Positions 43,531-53,522 of a stretch of DNA of 64,000 nt are shown in pieces (positions within the stretch are counted from its first letter, which is position 1; every line of letters begins with the position of its first letter). The stretch covers positions 34,192,843-34,256,842 of the forward strand of contig CP154957.1 in assembly GCA_039621445.1 (NCBI GenBank), given 5' to 3'. Source of the DNA: Euglena gracilis (taxonomy: Eukaryota > Euglenida > Euglenophyceae > Euglenales). Made by a program: the position numbers and the translations under genes. The notes under the pieces are model-generated. The model did no database searches, had not been told where the DNA came from, and saw only the letters and a list, made by a program, of their open reading frames with translations.

Positions 43531-43644
43531 ATGGGAAAGAGCCAGACACTCCATTTTCCACCCAAAACCTTGGGACACTTCTCAAGCACCAAGGGCCGTT
43601 CCGGAGCGAGAAGGGGGAGGGATAAGAAGGAACAGGCAGGACAG
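43531..43644 (+). CDS. Possible first coding exon
   Basis: ATG at 43,531 in a relaxed context (AATATGG) opens 38 codons: MGKSQTLHFPPKTLGHFSST then a very basic KGRSGARRGRDKKEQAGQ, ending at a consensus donor CAG|GTAAAG. The basic segment could be nuclear-targeting. It lies before the plus-strand exons at 45.5-49.6 kb and might be their 5' end, but the exons between are not seen. Confidence 0.4.
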
Positions 43645-43744
43645 GTAAAGATACAACGCTACCGGCTGTGCACCCGTTCACCACAAAGTGGTTACCACCT
43701 CATCCCACAGAGGATAGGGCACCGTCGAGCGGTGGTAGCCCCGC

Positions 43745-44040
43745 TGACGGTGGGGGGGGGGGGGTGTCCTCTAGCAGGGCTAGCTGGTTGAAAAAATTTT
43801 CCAGTGACCGGACAATGAACAAATTTTGGGCCCCCAAAACTTGCCAAAAAATGCCCATTTTTGTCCTTTTTGGGGATTCTTTGGAACAAATCAGCCAAAA
43901 AAAAACACATTTCCACCTAGGCGCGCAGCGTCGCAGGGAATTTTTTTCAAGTCGGGGGGACCCCAACCCCTCCCCTGGGAGGGGGTCTAGCTAGTCCATT
44001 TTTTCCATTGTCTGGCAAAATGGCTAGCCTGTGGACCCCC
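43745..44040. repeat. Inverted-repeat element with CTAGCTAG ends
   Basis: GGGCTAGCTGG and TTTTCCAGTG on the left face GTCTAGCTAGTCC, TTTTTTCCATTGTCTGG and GGCTAGCC on the right, between G and C runs. The right part matches 6,826-6,905. The interior is T-rich and noncoding. Confidence 0.4.
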
Positions 44041-44701
44041 CCAGTTCCTCAAGCAACATCCTGATCAAATGACTTCCGAATAATTCTGAATATCTGAAAT
44101 TATAATTGCAATGTGTCAATCTGCAGGTAGCTGGGTGGTCTTTAAGCTTTCGGAACTGGCATTTGACCTGTTTTCGCCAAAAAAAAGTCCATTTTTGCCC
44201 ATTTTTCCTGTATTTTTTGTTTGCCTCCAGACCAGGGTGTCGCTTAAGTCGAAGGGCATCCCATCCCCCCTTTGCAGCCTTTCTCCAGCCTTTTTCCAGC
44301 CTTGGACCCCCCCCAGCAGAAAGTTTAATTTGTTTTCCAGCCACCCTTACGGGCTGGTCAATAAACGTATTTTTGGCTTTTGGGGTGCAAAAATGTGCCA
44401 AAAAAATGGGGGAAATGGGTCAGAAAAGGGCTGCCAGCTCAGATTTTAGGTCAAATATCTTTTTTTTGTAATTGTCACCAACCGGAGTACGAACAGAGCT
44501 GCTCTGCCCACCTGTGGCGCTCGGTACCCCCACAAGTTTCCCATATTTTCTCCTGATGGGGACCAATCGTGTTCATTTGGGTTCTTTGTTTGAAGGATAC
44601 GGGTGAAGTTCAAGGCCACTCAGGATTTGGCAAATACTGCCATCAGTGTCATGTTTTCAGCAAAAAAAAAGAGTTTTAGGGAATCCTTTTTTGATCTATG
44701 A

Positions 44702-44724
44702 TTGTGTGTGTGTGTGTGTGTGTG
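44702..44724. repeat. TG microsatellite
   Basis: About 11 TG units. Confidence 0.9.
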
Positions 44725-45548
44725 GAAGTGTGATGCCGTGTGTCTGTTTGTTTGGAGCAGGGCGTCGCTTTAGCCCCCCCCCCCCGAATTTTCCAGCTTG
44801 GGGGCTGGAAGGTAAAGGCTGGCTGGAAAACGGCTGACGCTCTCCCCACCCTGGCTGGAAATCGGCCCAAGTAGAGATCGAACTGGGCACCAGAATATAT
44901 CGAGACTCCAAAAAATTGCAGGCAGGTGGGAGCGTCCGGTATTGTGCACCATGTCGAGTGCACGCTCGCACGGTCATGCACGGACAGGCTCAATGACCTC
45001 ATTTGGCGTTTTTCTTTCTGTCCGACACATTTTGAAACTGTGAACTGAATTGAATGGCAGGTTGAGGGTGGAGAGAGGCCATGTCTGGGATGGAGAGGTT
45101 CTATTTGTTTGTTGGCCTCAGCCTCAGCCTCAGCCTTTGCCTCATCATGGCTGCGGACTTTGATCCGTCCCCCATCGAACGAGGGGTAGATATGCGTAGA
45201 CCAAGGTGTGCAGAAGCGTCCCCAAGCGTTGCTTTTGACTATGAACCGGCATGGACGTCAGACTGAACGATAATTCAGATCTAAGCTTTCAAAGTCGACC
45301 TTGACGGCATAATCAACGGGATCACGGTTCGCCATTTTCCTTTTTTTCTTTGCATTTTTTTATTTTGGAAAAAATTGGTGTTTTTTTTTTGCTTTTGTTG
45401 TGAAAAACGACTTTTTTCAAATTTTTGTGTCGCAGTTTTCAAACGTCCAAGCAAACCCCGTGGTTGCCCCACCAAATGAACAACCGCTCTAAACAACTCC
45501 GAGTAAGTTCCCCCACAAAAAGAGTAGCACCTCCCTTCCGAGGTCCAG

Positions 45549-45617
45549 TTTCATCGCCATCCATGCCCGAATGGTACGTCCTGTCTTCATCAAAGCTGCA
45601 GTCGGACACCTCTCCCG
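45549..45617 (+). CDS. Possible exon of plus-strand gene ending at 49,568
   Basis: Acceptor CGAGGTCCAG ends at 45,548; donor CCCG|GTAGCC. Reads FIAIHARMVRPVFIKAAVGH then LS, phase 2 in and 2 out; the exit completes an Arg codon with the next exon. A different frame here is also open (MPEWYVLSSSKLQSDTSPGS), so the choice rests on phase. Confidence 0.4.
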
Positions 45618-45745
45618 GTAGCCGCCGGGTGGCTTTTCGCGCCGTCGAGGAAGTGCTCAAGCTGTCAACAATAAGAGCCACCGATGCTGCAGGAAGCCCC
45701 CTTTCCTGTCAGGTCGCCAAGCCCTCCCCGCCGCGCCTGCCACAG

Positions 45746-45907
45746 GGACAGCGCCGCCCCCCCGAAGGCGCAGCCCCTCGCCATCCCCCCGGCCGCGGCA
45801 GACGAGGCGGCCGCCAGCTCCGCCTCCGAGCGCGGCTTCCTGGCGGGGCACAGCGCCCCCTCGGACCGGACCTCCACGCTGGACTGCACCCTGCCCCCGG
45901 GGTCACT
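45746..45907 (+). CDS. Ala/Ser/Pro-rich exon
   Basis: Acceptor CGCCTGCCACAG ends at 45,745; donor TCACT|GTGAGTG is the strongest in the region. Reads DSAAPPKAQPLAIPPAAADE, AAASSASERGFLAGHSAPSD and RTSTLDCTLPPGS. Phase 2 out matches the exon at 46,033. It looks like a disordered linker. Confidence 0.65.
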
Positions 45908-46032
45908 GTGAGTGCTGCGAGGCAGGGGGCCCGGGGGGTTGGGGGAGGGGGTACCCTTGACCAACGGGGGGCCAGGGGGGTCTGGACCCCCCTCCGCCTG
46001 CTTTCCTATCGACCCCTGGCCCTGTCCTCCAG

Positions 46033-46098
46033 CCGCAACGCCTCCATCTCAAGCTTCTCCGACAGCAGCCATCTGTCCGAGGCCCGAGACCCTCCCGG
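46033..46098 (+). CDS. Small Ser-rich exon
   Basis: Acceptor CCTGTCCTCCAG; donor CCCGG|GTGTGC. Reads RNASISSFSDSSHLSEARDP then PG, phase 2 in and out, joining both neighbours. Ser/acidic clusters suggest phosphorylation sites. The following intron holds hAT-like copy 3. Confidence 0.65.
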
Positions 46099-46138
46099 GT
46101 GTGCGCCGCGGCACTGCTGGTGGGTCGGCGACTGGGAT

Positions 46139-46681
46139 CAGAGGTTTTTTGAGCCTTGGACCCCGGGGGGGGTAGGGTGGGTGGGTCCGGCCGAGCCCCC
46201 CCCCCGGGGACGTTTGAAGTCGCAGTGAATATGGGATCCGACAATTATTGGGAGTTGCTCCGAAGAAAGGGCCAGAAGAGGAATGCAGTGCCAGGCCTTA
46301 AACCAGACAGAAGCCAAAGTGCATCTAAGGGGGGGGTAAACCCCCCTCCCAAATAACACCCCCCCAAATAACACCCCCCCCTCGGGGGCCTGTTTTCCTT
46401 TGGGTTTCCATGTAAAAATAAGCACACACACCCAAATAACACCCCCCTCCCTGGGGGCCCAGTTCGGGTGCCCAAATAACACACCGGGGGAGGTTTATTT
46501 TTCGGCCCAAAGGCGCCGAAAATTTTTGAAAAGGTGCTATTTTTAGCATTTTCGCCATTTTTGGCCATTTTCGGGGAAAAGTTGGTGGGTACCCCGGGAC
46601 CCCCCCCCCCGGGAGGGCCCCCCAGGGGGTGGGTGGGTCGGTGGAGGACCCCCCTCCCCCTGGTTTTAAAAAAAACCCTTG
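46139..46681. mobile_element. hAT-like nonautonomous element, family I, copy 3 (8-bp TSD)
   Basis: Begins CAGAGGTTTTTTGAG and ends TTTTAAAAAAAACCCTTG, flanked by the exact 8-mer ACTGGGAT (46,131-46,138 and 46,682-46,689). The interior has G/C runs, CCCAAATAACACCCCC units and the CCGAAAATTTTTGAAAAGG block shared with copy 2. It sits in an intron, 40 bp past the donor. Confidence 0.8.
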
Positions 46682-47012
46682 ACTGGGATGCCTGGGGGGG
46701 GACGAGGGGCAGAGGGCAGATTCCCACCGCCCTCATTGTGCTGTTGCATCAGCAGGTTGTTCCAGTTGGGCTGCCCATATCCGACCTTCGCCACCGCTGT
46801 TTGCCCCCCCCCCACAGAGCCCTCGCTGCCGGTGACCAGGAGCGGGTCTTGGCTTTCCTCAACTCCTCCCTGCGCACCGGCCATAGAGCCACCTCCGTGA
46901 CCCCAACCCACCCCCCCCCGGGGGGACGATGTGTGGGTTTTCAAATTAAAAATCAATTTGTTTTCAAATTACAAATTCGGTTCGTGGGAGGGTTGAAAGA
47001 GGGGACAATCAG

Positions 47013-47247
47013 GGTCTTTTGGCGGGTCTATGGCGCCGGTTGCACCCCGGAGACCTCCCCTCAGGAGCTGCACGCCCTCGGGCGGCGCAGCGGGCTGTTC
47101 CTGCGCATTGAGAGCTGGCGCCGGCGCGGCATCATCCTGAAGGACCTGCCTGCCCCGCCGCCGCCGCCACCGCCGCCGCCCAGCCCCGCCGTGCCTGCCG
47201 CGGGGTGTGCCACCGACAGGACAAGTGCAGCCGTGACCGCCGTTTCT
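47013..47247 (+). CDS. Exon with first copy of a WRR motif and polyproline run
   Basis: Acceptor GGACAATCAG ends at 47,012; donor GTTTCT|GTAAAT. Reads VFWRVYGAGCTPETSPQELH, ALGRRSGLFLRIESWRRRGI, then ILKDLP and ten or so Pro residues. Entry phase 2 joins 46,098; exit phase 0 joins 47,436. The segment LFLRIESWRRRGIILKDLP resembles the protein's C-terminus in the last exon. Confidence 0.7.
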
Positions 47248-47435
47248 GTAAATTTGTGGATTTGTGGGTTTGAGATTTCGTGCCATTTGAATTGTGAGTT
47301 CCAATTTTGGTTTGTAAATCATAAGGATTTGTAAGTTTGTGCATTTCTTAGCTTTTGGTATTATTACAACAGCAGAACTACCACCTTCCCCCAACAACTT
47401 TTCTTTCTCGAAGGGTGGAGGCACCCCCACGCCAG

Positions 47436-47593
47436 TTCGACGCCGACCCCGACGCCGAGGGACCGGCCTCTCCTCTGCCACCAGCCCCAGAGGTGCCTGC
47501 TCCAGGAAGCGTGGCGACCTCTGCCACAACCCCGTGCCTGTCGACGATGAAGCACACCCGCCCGAGCTCTGACTTCCCTTGGAATATGGCTCG
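47436..47593 (+). CDS. Pro/Ala/Ser-rich exon
   Basis: Acceptor CCCCCACGCCAG; donor GCTCG|GTGTGC. Reads FDADPDAEGPASPLPPAPEV, PAPGSVATSATTPCLSTMKH and TRPSSDFPWNMA. Phase 0 in and 2 out, matching both neighbours. Probably disordered. Confidence 0.65.
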
Positions 47594-47690
47594 GTGTGCG
47601 TGGGTGTGCGTGGGTGTCTGTCTGTGTGTGTTTGTGCGTGTCTGTCTGTGTGTGTTTGTGCTTTTGTCTTTGTCTGTGTGTATGTGCCAG
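47594..47690. repeat. TG-rich degenerate microsatellite
   Basis: GTGTGCGTGGG and GTCTGTCTGTGTG units at the start of the intron. Confidence 0.8.
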
Positions 47691-47704
47691 TGTAAACCCC
47701 TCGC

Positions 47705-48172
47705 AAACACAAGAAACCCGTCTCTTATATTTGGGTGTCGGCCTATCGGCCCCAAGGGTTTCATATATTTGGGAGTTTCTTACATTTGGGTTTCGAAGGC
47801 AGGCCCCAAGGGTTTGTCATAAATGGAATTTATTCTTCCTTCGGTTCCTTTATGTAATTAATTGCATGTGACCGCCGTGTGTAGGATTTCTTCATGTCTG
47901 GTGTTTCCATGAGTTTTCGTGTTGGTTTTTGAAGAAGTTGCACCTGCTCCACCCAAAAAGCACTTGCTTCTGACTTGCTTTGCAAAGAGGTCTGGACTGG
48001 AAATGGATGAGGGTTTCTTATAAATGGATTAGCGTCCAACAGCCCAGGGGTTTCTCATATTCGGGGGTTTCTTATATTTGGCTGTTGGCGGAATATCGGC
48101 CAAAGGGTTTCTTATGTTTTGGGGGTTTCTTATAGCGAGGGGTTTCTTATATTTGGGGGGGGGGGGGTTACA
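47705..48172. repeat. Cluster of GGGTTTCTTATATTTGGG modules
   Basis: At least seven degenerate copies of GGGTTTCTTATATTTGGG, several followed by TGTCGGCCTATCGGCCC or a similar inverted GGCC...GGCC phrase. The reverse complement occurs at 8.96-9.35 kb, and ATTTGGGTGTCG..ATCGGCCC also occurs near 15,990. Confidence 0.7.
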
Positions 48173-49167
48173 CATACACATGTGGGTGGACAAAAATTAT
48201 GGTAGACAACCATTTGGGTAAAGTACCCAAAAATTTCCATAATTTTTTTACCGTAATTCTCAACTGGTGTCAGCTTCCGACACCCTTTTCCGTGAACTCT
48301 CAGCCCAAAATGACAAAGAATGGCTGGGAAGTGGTCTACAATGCCTGAAAATGACAAAAAACCCATGAACGTTTGCAAACATTGCCCTTGATGTGTTTTT
48401 GAGACAAAACAGCCAGAATTTGTTCAACTCGCTCAATGAAAAGCACGTGCAAAACTACTCAACACACGGCAAAAAAGGGCAAGAAAAAAATAGTAGTTGA
48501 ATATTGAATTTTATTAAAACACAACAATTTTACCAAAAATATTTATTTTTTAACCGTAATTTTTACCGCAATTTTTGTCCATACTGTAGGCATGTCCAGG
48601 TCTTTCCTTGTTTCCCAGGAGCGGCAGCCTCGCTTTGCAATCGTCTGACTCCGCTGACAATTTGACTCTCCCCCCACGGAGATTGACGGCCCCCATCGTG
48701 GCGCACCCCCACAGGTGTTTCACATGGTTGTGTGGCTGTGTGGGGATGGGTGTCTTTGTGCCCAACACCATTTCTAAATCCCTTGCTCGAAAGCTGTAAT
48801 GAAAAGCTTTTTTTCACCGTTCAAAAATTCTCAAAAGCTCTGAAGCCCAGCAACTACCCACCCTCTGGGGACAGAGGAGATCGATGCAAACTCTTGTGAA
48901 TATGGGGAAATATGGGAATCCACCCAGTTTTTCCATATTCTTGACCTAAAAATATTGACCAGTGTTCTTTTCCAACACTTTTCGTCAAATTTCACACACA
49001 AACAGATTTATTTTGCAATACGCAATCACAAAAAATACCACCAGAAGACCAGTGGCCATTTTTTATGGAATTTTGAGTTGCTTTTTTTTGCCAAAACAAT
49101 TTTATGGCAACTGAAAAAAGAAAATGTCGACGGATTGTAATTGTGACTATTGCGCCGGGCCCCTCAG

Positions 49168-49246
49168 ACGCCTCAGCATGCTCAGCCCGGGCCGCGTGCG
49201 CGCCTTCATCAACAGCTGCGCCACGGCGGACGAGCAGGCCGGCCGG
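49168..49246 (+). CDS. Penultimate exon
   Basis: Acceptor GGGCCCCTCAG ends at 49,167; donor GGCCGG|GTCCCC. The first base completes an Arg codon from 47,593. Reads RLSMLSPGRVRAFINSCATA then DEQAGR. Helical and basic. The intron after it contains a fragment of repeat R1. Confidence 0.65.
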
Positions 49247-49344
49247 GTCCCCCTCTCCCAGCCACGGCGCCGCTTGACAGCCCTCGGGGGGAGGGCCGGC
49301 CCAGAGTTGGGCTGGCGGACAGCGGCTGTTGGCTGGCCGGGCTC

Positions 49345-49430
49345 ATTTTCGGCTCAAAAACGGGTTTTCCGGGTACGCGAGGCCAAAAAAAAACATCGTT
49401 TTGGGCAAAGAAAATTTCGATTTTTTTCGG
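49345..49430. repeat. Fragment of repeat R1 in an intron
   Basis: GCTCATTTTCGGCTCAAAAA, CGGGTTTTCCGGGT and CATCGTTTTGGGCAAAG match the T-rich blocks of copies A-C. Confidence 0.7.
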
Positions 49431-49463
49431 GCCCCTCCGGCGTCCGCGCCGCCGTGCCCGCAG

Positions 49464-49568
49464 CAGACGAAGGCCCGGCAGAAGGCGATGTTCCGGCAGA
49501 TTGAGGCGTGGCGGCGGGCGGGCGTAGACCTGAACGACATTCCGGACCCCCCGAAGTGCCGCTCTTAG
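49464..49568 (+). CDS. Terminal exon with second copy of the WRR motif
   Basis: Acceptor CCGTGCCCGCAG ends at 49,463. Reads QTKARQKAMFRQIEAWRRAG, VDLNDIPDPPKCRS and stop TAG at 49,566-49,568, phase 0 in. MFRQIEAWRRAGVDLNDIP aligns with LFLRIESWRRRGIILKDLP in the 47,013 exon (identical F, IE, WRR, G, L, D, P), so the protein probably has a duplicated short helix motif. Function unknown. Confidence 0.75.
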   Translation, partial: QTKARQKAMFRQIEAWRRAGVDLNDIPDPPKCRS

Positions 49569-49684
49569 AGTGTGTGGGGGGGCCGCACGACCCGGGGGTT
49601 GGCGGGGGGTCCGCTTCGTGGCAGGTTTTTGAAGGACTTCTTGTTGCTGTGATTGGTGCTTGGCACTTTTGAAGGAAATCCAGC

Positions 49685-50040
49685 CCCCCCCCCCCCAGGT
49701 GATATCGGAGGGTGACGGGTTTAAGTGGGAGGTCCTGGGCCGGGGGGGGGGGGTCGGTCTGGACCGACCCCAGAGGGGGGGGGGGGATCCCCCAAATAGA
49801 TTCAAAAAAATACCACCCAAACAAATTCTTCGTTCTGACTTTGACCGAATTTTTTTGCTTTTTTTTTGACAAATTTTCGCCCAAAAAGTGCCCAAAATTA
49901 CATTTCTGGCTGTTTTGGGGGGGTGGGGCCAAATTTTTTCGGCCTGGCCAAAGCGCCGGGCCGAAAACCAGTCACCCAGGCGGCGCAGCACCACTGTTTA
50001 GATGGGGGGGGGTGACCCCCATCCCCTCCTGGACCGGGAT
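49685..50040. repeat. G/C-run element sharing blocks with 56.8-57.1 kb
   Basis: G runs, a TTTTTTGACAAATTTTCG block and the phrase GGGCCGAAAACCAGTCACCC followed by a CACTGTTT also occur, slightly changed, at 56,830-57,080. Noncoding; ends and target duplication not resolved. Confidence 0.5.
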
Positions 50041-51040
50041 CTGGTTGTTCTACGATACGTTGTCATACGATTCAATGCGGCGTGCGTTTCTTCGGCGTGG
50101 CTCATTTTCAGACCTTTCCTCCTTCCTCGCTCTGGCTCTCTCCTCAGGCACTCATTAACAAGTTCTGGCTGACCCCCCCACCCCGTCCCCTCCCGTCCCA
50201 TCACAGCACCTATGAAACGGCTGGGTGTTGCTGGCGTGACTGGACATGACTGGCTTTGAGGACTCCGAAAGGTGTTGTGACTGGGTGTGACTGGTTGTGA
50301 TTTGATGATCCAGTGCAACCATCCCTCTGTGCTTAGGTTTTGCCAGTGTGGGCCATTCGGCCCAATTTGGGTCCATACTGTGGTATTGTGCACAAGCAAG
50401 CATAGCGCAGTTTTGGGTCATGTGCACCAGTTTTGGGGTTGTCAAATGGGGTGAAAGACAACAAGGATCCTGGTTCTCGGATCTTATCTTTTTTCTTTTC
50501 CCTCTTCTTGGTTATAATTGTCTCCCCGAGGAAGGGGAAGGAGGGAGGAGGAGGGAAGGAGGTTGCATTGGCTTTCCCCCAGGTATTGAAAGTCCACCGT
50601 TGGGGGCTTCAAAGGTGATGCTGAGGGATGCTGGGTGATTGTGGGCAATTCCAGGCAATGCCGAGAAGACTCTTTTGTTGCTTTGGAAATCCGCACGCGG
50701 GATGGCTGTGATTCTTCTTAGCATGACTGTGTGTGATGACAGGGCATGGGACCCTGGATCACCATAGGAGCTTGATCCCATCCCATTCCATCATCCCGCC
50801 TCCCTCCCGCCACGCCAGCCCAGTGCTGAGCTCTCTCTCTCTCTCTCTCTGCCGGACCCGCCCCCTCCTCTTCCACCAGCAATCCACCCCTCTCAGGCGG
50901 TGGTTATTTCTTTTTGCAAACCTGCCTGGGGTGGCTGGTTTCTGGTATATGGAGGATGTGGAGAATGAATCCCCTGCAAGGGCGTAACAGAAATGTTAAG
51001 TGTAATTGTTTCTATTTTTCCAGGTTTAACCAGAAACCAT
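50041..51040. other. No convincing gene; contains a CT microsatellite
   Basis: Short frames only. GTGACTGG motifs recur at 50,230-50,310, and CT repeats lie at about 50,827-50,850. Confidence 0.4.
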
Positions 51041-51043
51041 AGA

Positions 51044-51073
51044 ATTGTTTATTTATTTATTTATTTATTTATG
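51044..51073. repeat. TTTA microsatellite
   Basis: About seven TTTA units. A similar TTTA run lies at 56,952-56,976. Confidence 0.9.
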
Positions 51074-51179
51074 GGTTTATTCACGTCTTTTTTCTGACCC
51101 ACAATGTCCCATTTTCCCTCCGTCGTTTAACCTTTTCACCCGCACAATTTTTGATGCTTCTCTTTTTGGTGCTTCCGAG

Positions 51180-51263
51180 ATCACCCGCCTGTCTGCCATT
51201 TGGGGCCAACCGTCGCAGTGGGCGACCGTGCCTGGCCAGGACCAGCGAGCCGCACCCTTCTAG
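51180..51263 (+). CDS. Possible terminal exon
   Basis: Acceptor TTGGTGCTTCCGAG with a T/C tract ends at 51,179. Reads ITRLSAIWGQPSQWATVPGQ then DQRAAPF and stop TAG. Two AATAAA signals 250 bp downstream support a gene end. No clear upstream exon is seen. Confidence 0.4.
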   Translation: MTRLSAIWGQPSQWATVPGQDQRAAPF

Positions 51264-51508
51264 CACTCGGATGGACGAACCGGGGTCCGGGGACCGTGCT
51301 TTCAGGCCAGGGAGGATGGGCTGCGACAAAAGTATTGTTCCTGGCCTAGATTTGGGTCTGTTTTGTGAGTGGCAAATATTTTTTTATGGGAAAGAGTTTT
51401 TCTCATGTGCGCCAAAACGAGGGGCGACTGCCACCCATTCCCTCCAAACCCCCAACCACCTCAGATTCTGTTTCATACATTTGTATTTGTGTGAAGTCCC
51501 AGCATTTG

Positions 51509-51529
51509 AATAAACCACATTTGAATAAA
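51509..51529 (+). promoter_or_regulatory. Paired AATAAA polyadenylation-signal candidates
   Basis: AATAAA at 51,509-51,514 and 51,524-51,529, inside a 16-bp direct repeat TTTGAATAAAMCACRTT. They lie downstream of the possible stop at 51,263. Confidence 0.35.
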
Positions 51530-52156
51530 ACACGTTGCAAACCCCCAAGAAGCATGAAATTGGAGGCAGCACACGCATGTTTGGCCGGACTGAGGGAATC
51601 TTCCACTGCAGGAGGGGGGGATGGGCTGCCGGAAAAAAAAAAAGTGGAATGGAAAAAATAGGCAGAACAAAATCCTGCCAAATATTTCCATGCCGTTTTG
51701 GCTGAGACCGCCAAATTTCCATACCTTGTTTTTGGAAATTGCGAATTTTCCCCCTTTTTTAAATGGATTTCAATGCAAACACTTTCTTAGAGACGACGAA
51801 ACCTCCAATTTTTTTGGCACAAATCCCCCCCCTGTAGTGCAGTCTTTCCCCGAACTCACTTGCCGTGAGGGACTCCGAGTGGCGTTGCATATAACACAAT
51901 GTGTTTTCTTGCCCCATTGCTGACCTTTCCTCCGGGTCGTCCGAAAAGCCATTCCTGCCCCTCCCCTGCCCCCGGCTCATTCTGGCTGATGGTCGCCCGG
52001 CCGCCGCGCCAGACTCAATCGGCCACCCGTTGAGGATGATTGGGCATAAGACCGCACCTCGACTCCGCTGCCCGCCCCACTCCATCGCGCTGGCTGCGCC
52101 GCAAGGGTGGTGCTCAGCCCCCCCCCCCCCCCGCATTTCCTGCCCCCCCCCCTCAC

Positions 52157-52250
52157 CACGTAAACCGTCTGGTTGCAGGAGATTTGGTGCTTTGATTTGG
52201 GGACCAAGTATGCAGCCCACCCCTCCACAAAATGGGCCGACAAGAAAAAA
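52157..52250 (-). CDS. Possible minus-strand exon
   Basis: On the minus strand the frame reads LSAHFVEGWAAYLVPKSKHQ then ISCNQTVYV and a donor ACGTG|GTGAGG. A T-rich acceptor (CCGTCCAAG) precedes it. Further minus-strand coding-like sequence lies at 51,830-52,110 (GAVLCPIILNGWPIESGAAA), possibly the next exon. Confidence 0.3.
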
Positions 52251-52634
52251 CTTGGACGGGACAGGGAAGATTCCTGAGTTTTTTTTTTTTACCTGAAACT
52301 CCACATGGAAGGACATTCAGCCCGGCTGCATTGTTTATGTGCAAAACTGGTCGAACAAGAAAATTCATAAGCTTTTCCTCCCAGTCGTCTCGGGGTTTGG
52401 CCCAAAAACACAAAGCCAACGCAACTTTTTTTTGGGCCCCAGAAGGAAATGAAATCCTACCCAAACATATTTTTATATGTTTGGTGAGCGTTTGTATTTT
52501 TGTGTCTTCGTGTCATTGCTCCGGGACGTCCATTATGGCCACTGAGCGGTGTGGGGAATGAATGGGCGGGGGATCCATGAGAAGGTGGGTGGGTAAACGA
52601 CGGAAGAGCAGCCAACCCGGCAACGCCGATCGGC

Positions 52635-52733
52635 TCAACGGCCGCGCCGGCCGCCACAGTGTGAGCGCTGCTCTGCCGCCACGCCCACTGGGGGTCGCCG
52701 CCAGCCCTCCCGAGACAGCACGATGCCGACAGT
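52635..52733 (-). CDS. Possible minus-strand terminal exon
   Basis: Strong acceptor CCTGCTCTTGCAG on the minus strand; frame TVGIVLSREGWRRPPVGVAA then EQRSHCGGRRGR and a TGA stop. A plus-strand ORF from 52,562 overlaps and is also open, so the strand is unsure. Confidence 0.3.
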   Translation of the reverse strand, partial: TVGIVLSREGWRRPPVGVAAEQRSHCGGRRGR

Positions 52734-52940
52734 CTGCAAGAGCAGGGCCGGCCCAACGACCGCACGGCCCAGAGTGCTTCCCCCCCCCCTGTGCTTGGCC
52801 CCCCTCCTCCTTATGTGCAAATTTGACCCCCTTAAACTGGCTTTTGGCCCGAACTTGCGGATTTGATGACATTGATAAAGTTTTGGCCTGTTTTCCGCAT
52901 GGCCCACCGAAAATCTCAACATGCAAATTTTGCCCCATTA

Positions 52941-53200
52941 CCCCCCCCCCCTAGTCGTACGACCACCCCTCATTTACGACCACCCCCCGGTCACAGGTTG
53001 CAGGTCATCGGGGTGTTATGACCACCCCCCCCCCCCGGTTGCAGGTTGCGAAAAATTTAACACCATTTTACCTATGACCGCCACCTCATTTGTGACCACC
53101 CCCCGGTCACAGGTTGCAGGTTATGGGGGTGTTATGACCCCCCCCCCCCCCGGTCACAGGTTGCAGGAACCCGGTCATACGACTAGGGGAGGGGGGGGGG
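52941..53200. mobile_element. Inverted-repeat element with internal 60-bp subrepeats
   Basis: Ends CCCCTAGTCGTACGACC and GGTCATACGACTAGGGG differ at one base and are extended by C and G runs, then TTA on the left and TAA on the right. The interior repeats GACCACCCCCCGGTCACAGG, TTGCAGGT and GGGGTGTTATGACC two or three times. No ORF. Superfamily not assigned. Confidence 0.5.
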
Positions 53201-53233
53201 TAAGGTTAGCCGGCCTACTTAAGCAGGGGGGGG

Positions 53234-53383
53234 GGATGCGTTGCGCATTTTTCCGCATTTTTGCGCATTTTTTGCGCATTTTTGTCAATTTTTCAAAAAT
53301 GCGCATTTTTGCGCATTTTTTTGCACATTTTTTGCACATTTTCCCCCCGTTTTTGCACATTTTCCATTTTTTGCGCACTTTTT

Positions 53384-53388
<5 letters not shown>
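53234..53388. repeat. GCGCATTTTT tandem repeat
   Basis: Units TTTTTGCGCAT and TTTTTTGCACAT repeat many times. A shorter run occurs at 56,058-56,090, beyond the Tc1 insertion. Confidence 0.85.
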
Positions 53389-53422
<34 letters not shown>

Positions 53423-53433
53423 TATATATATAT

Positions 53434-53484
<51 letters not shown>

Positions 53485-53522
53485 TGTACATGTATATGTA
53501 TATGTATTTATATATATGTATA
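53388..53522. repeat. TA microsatellite, left of Tc1 element
   Basis: Alternating TA with TATAGA and TACATG steps; supplies the TA target dinucleotide. Confidence 0.95.

Noticed and set aside
44233-44800. Two CAGGGYGTCGCTTWAG starts that look like element ends
   Set aside because: No matching right ends or target duplications were found within the window.
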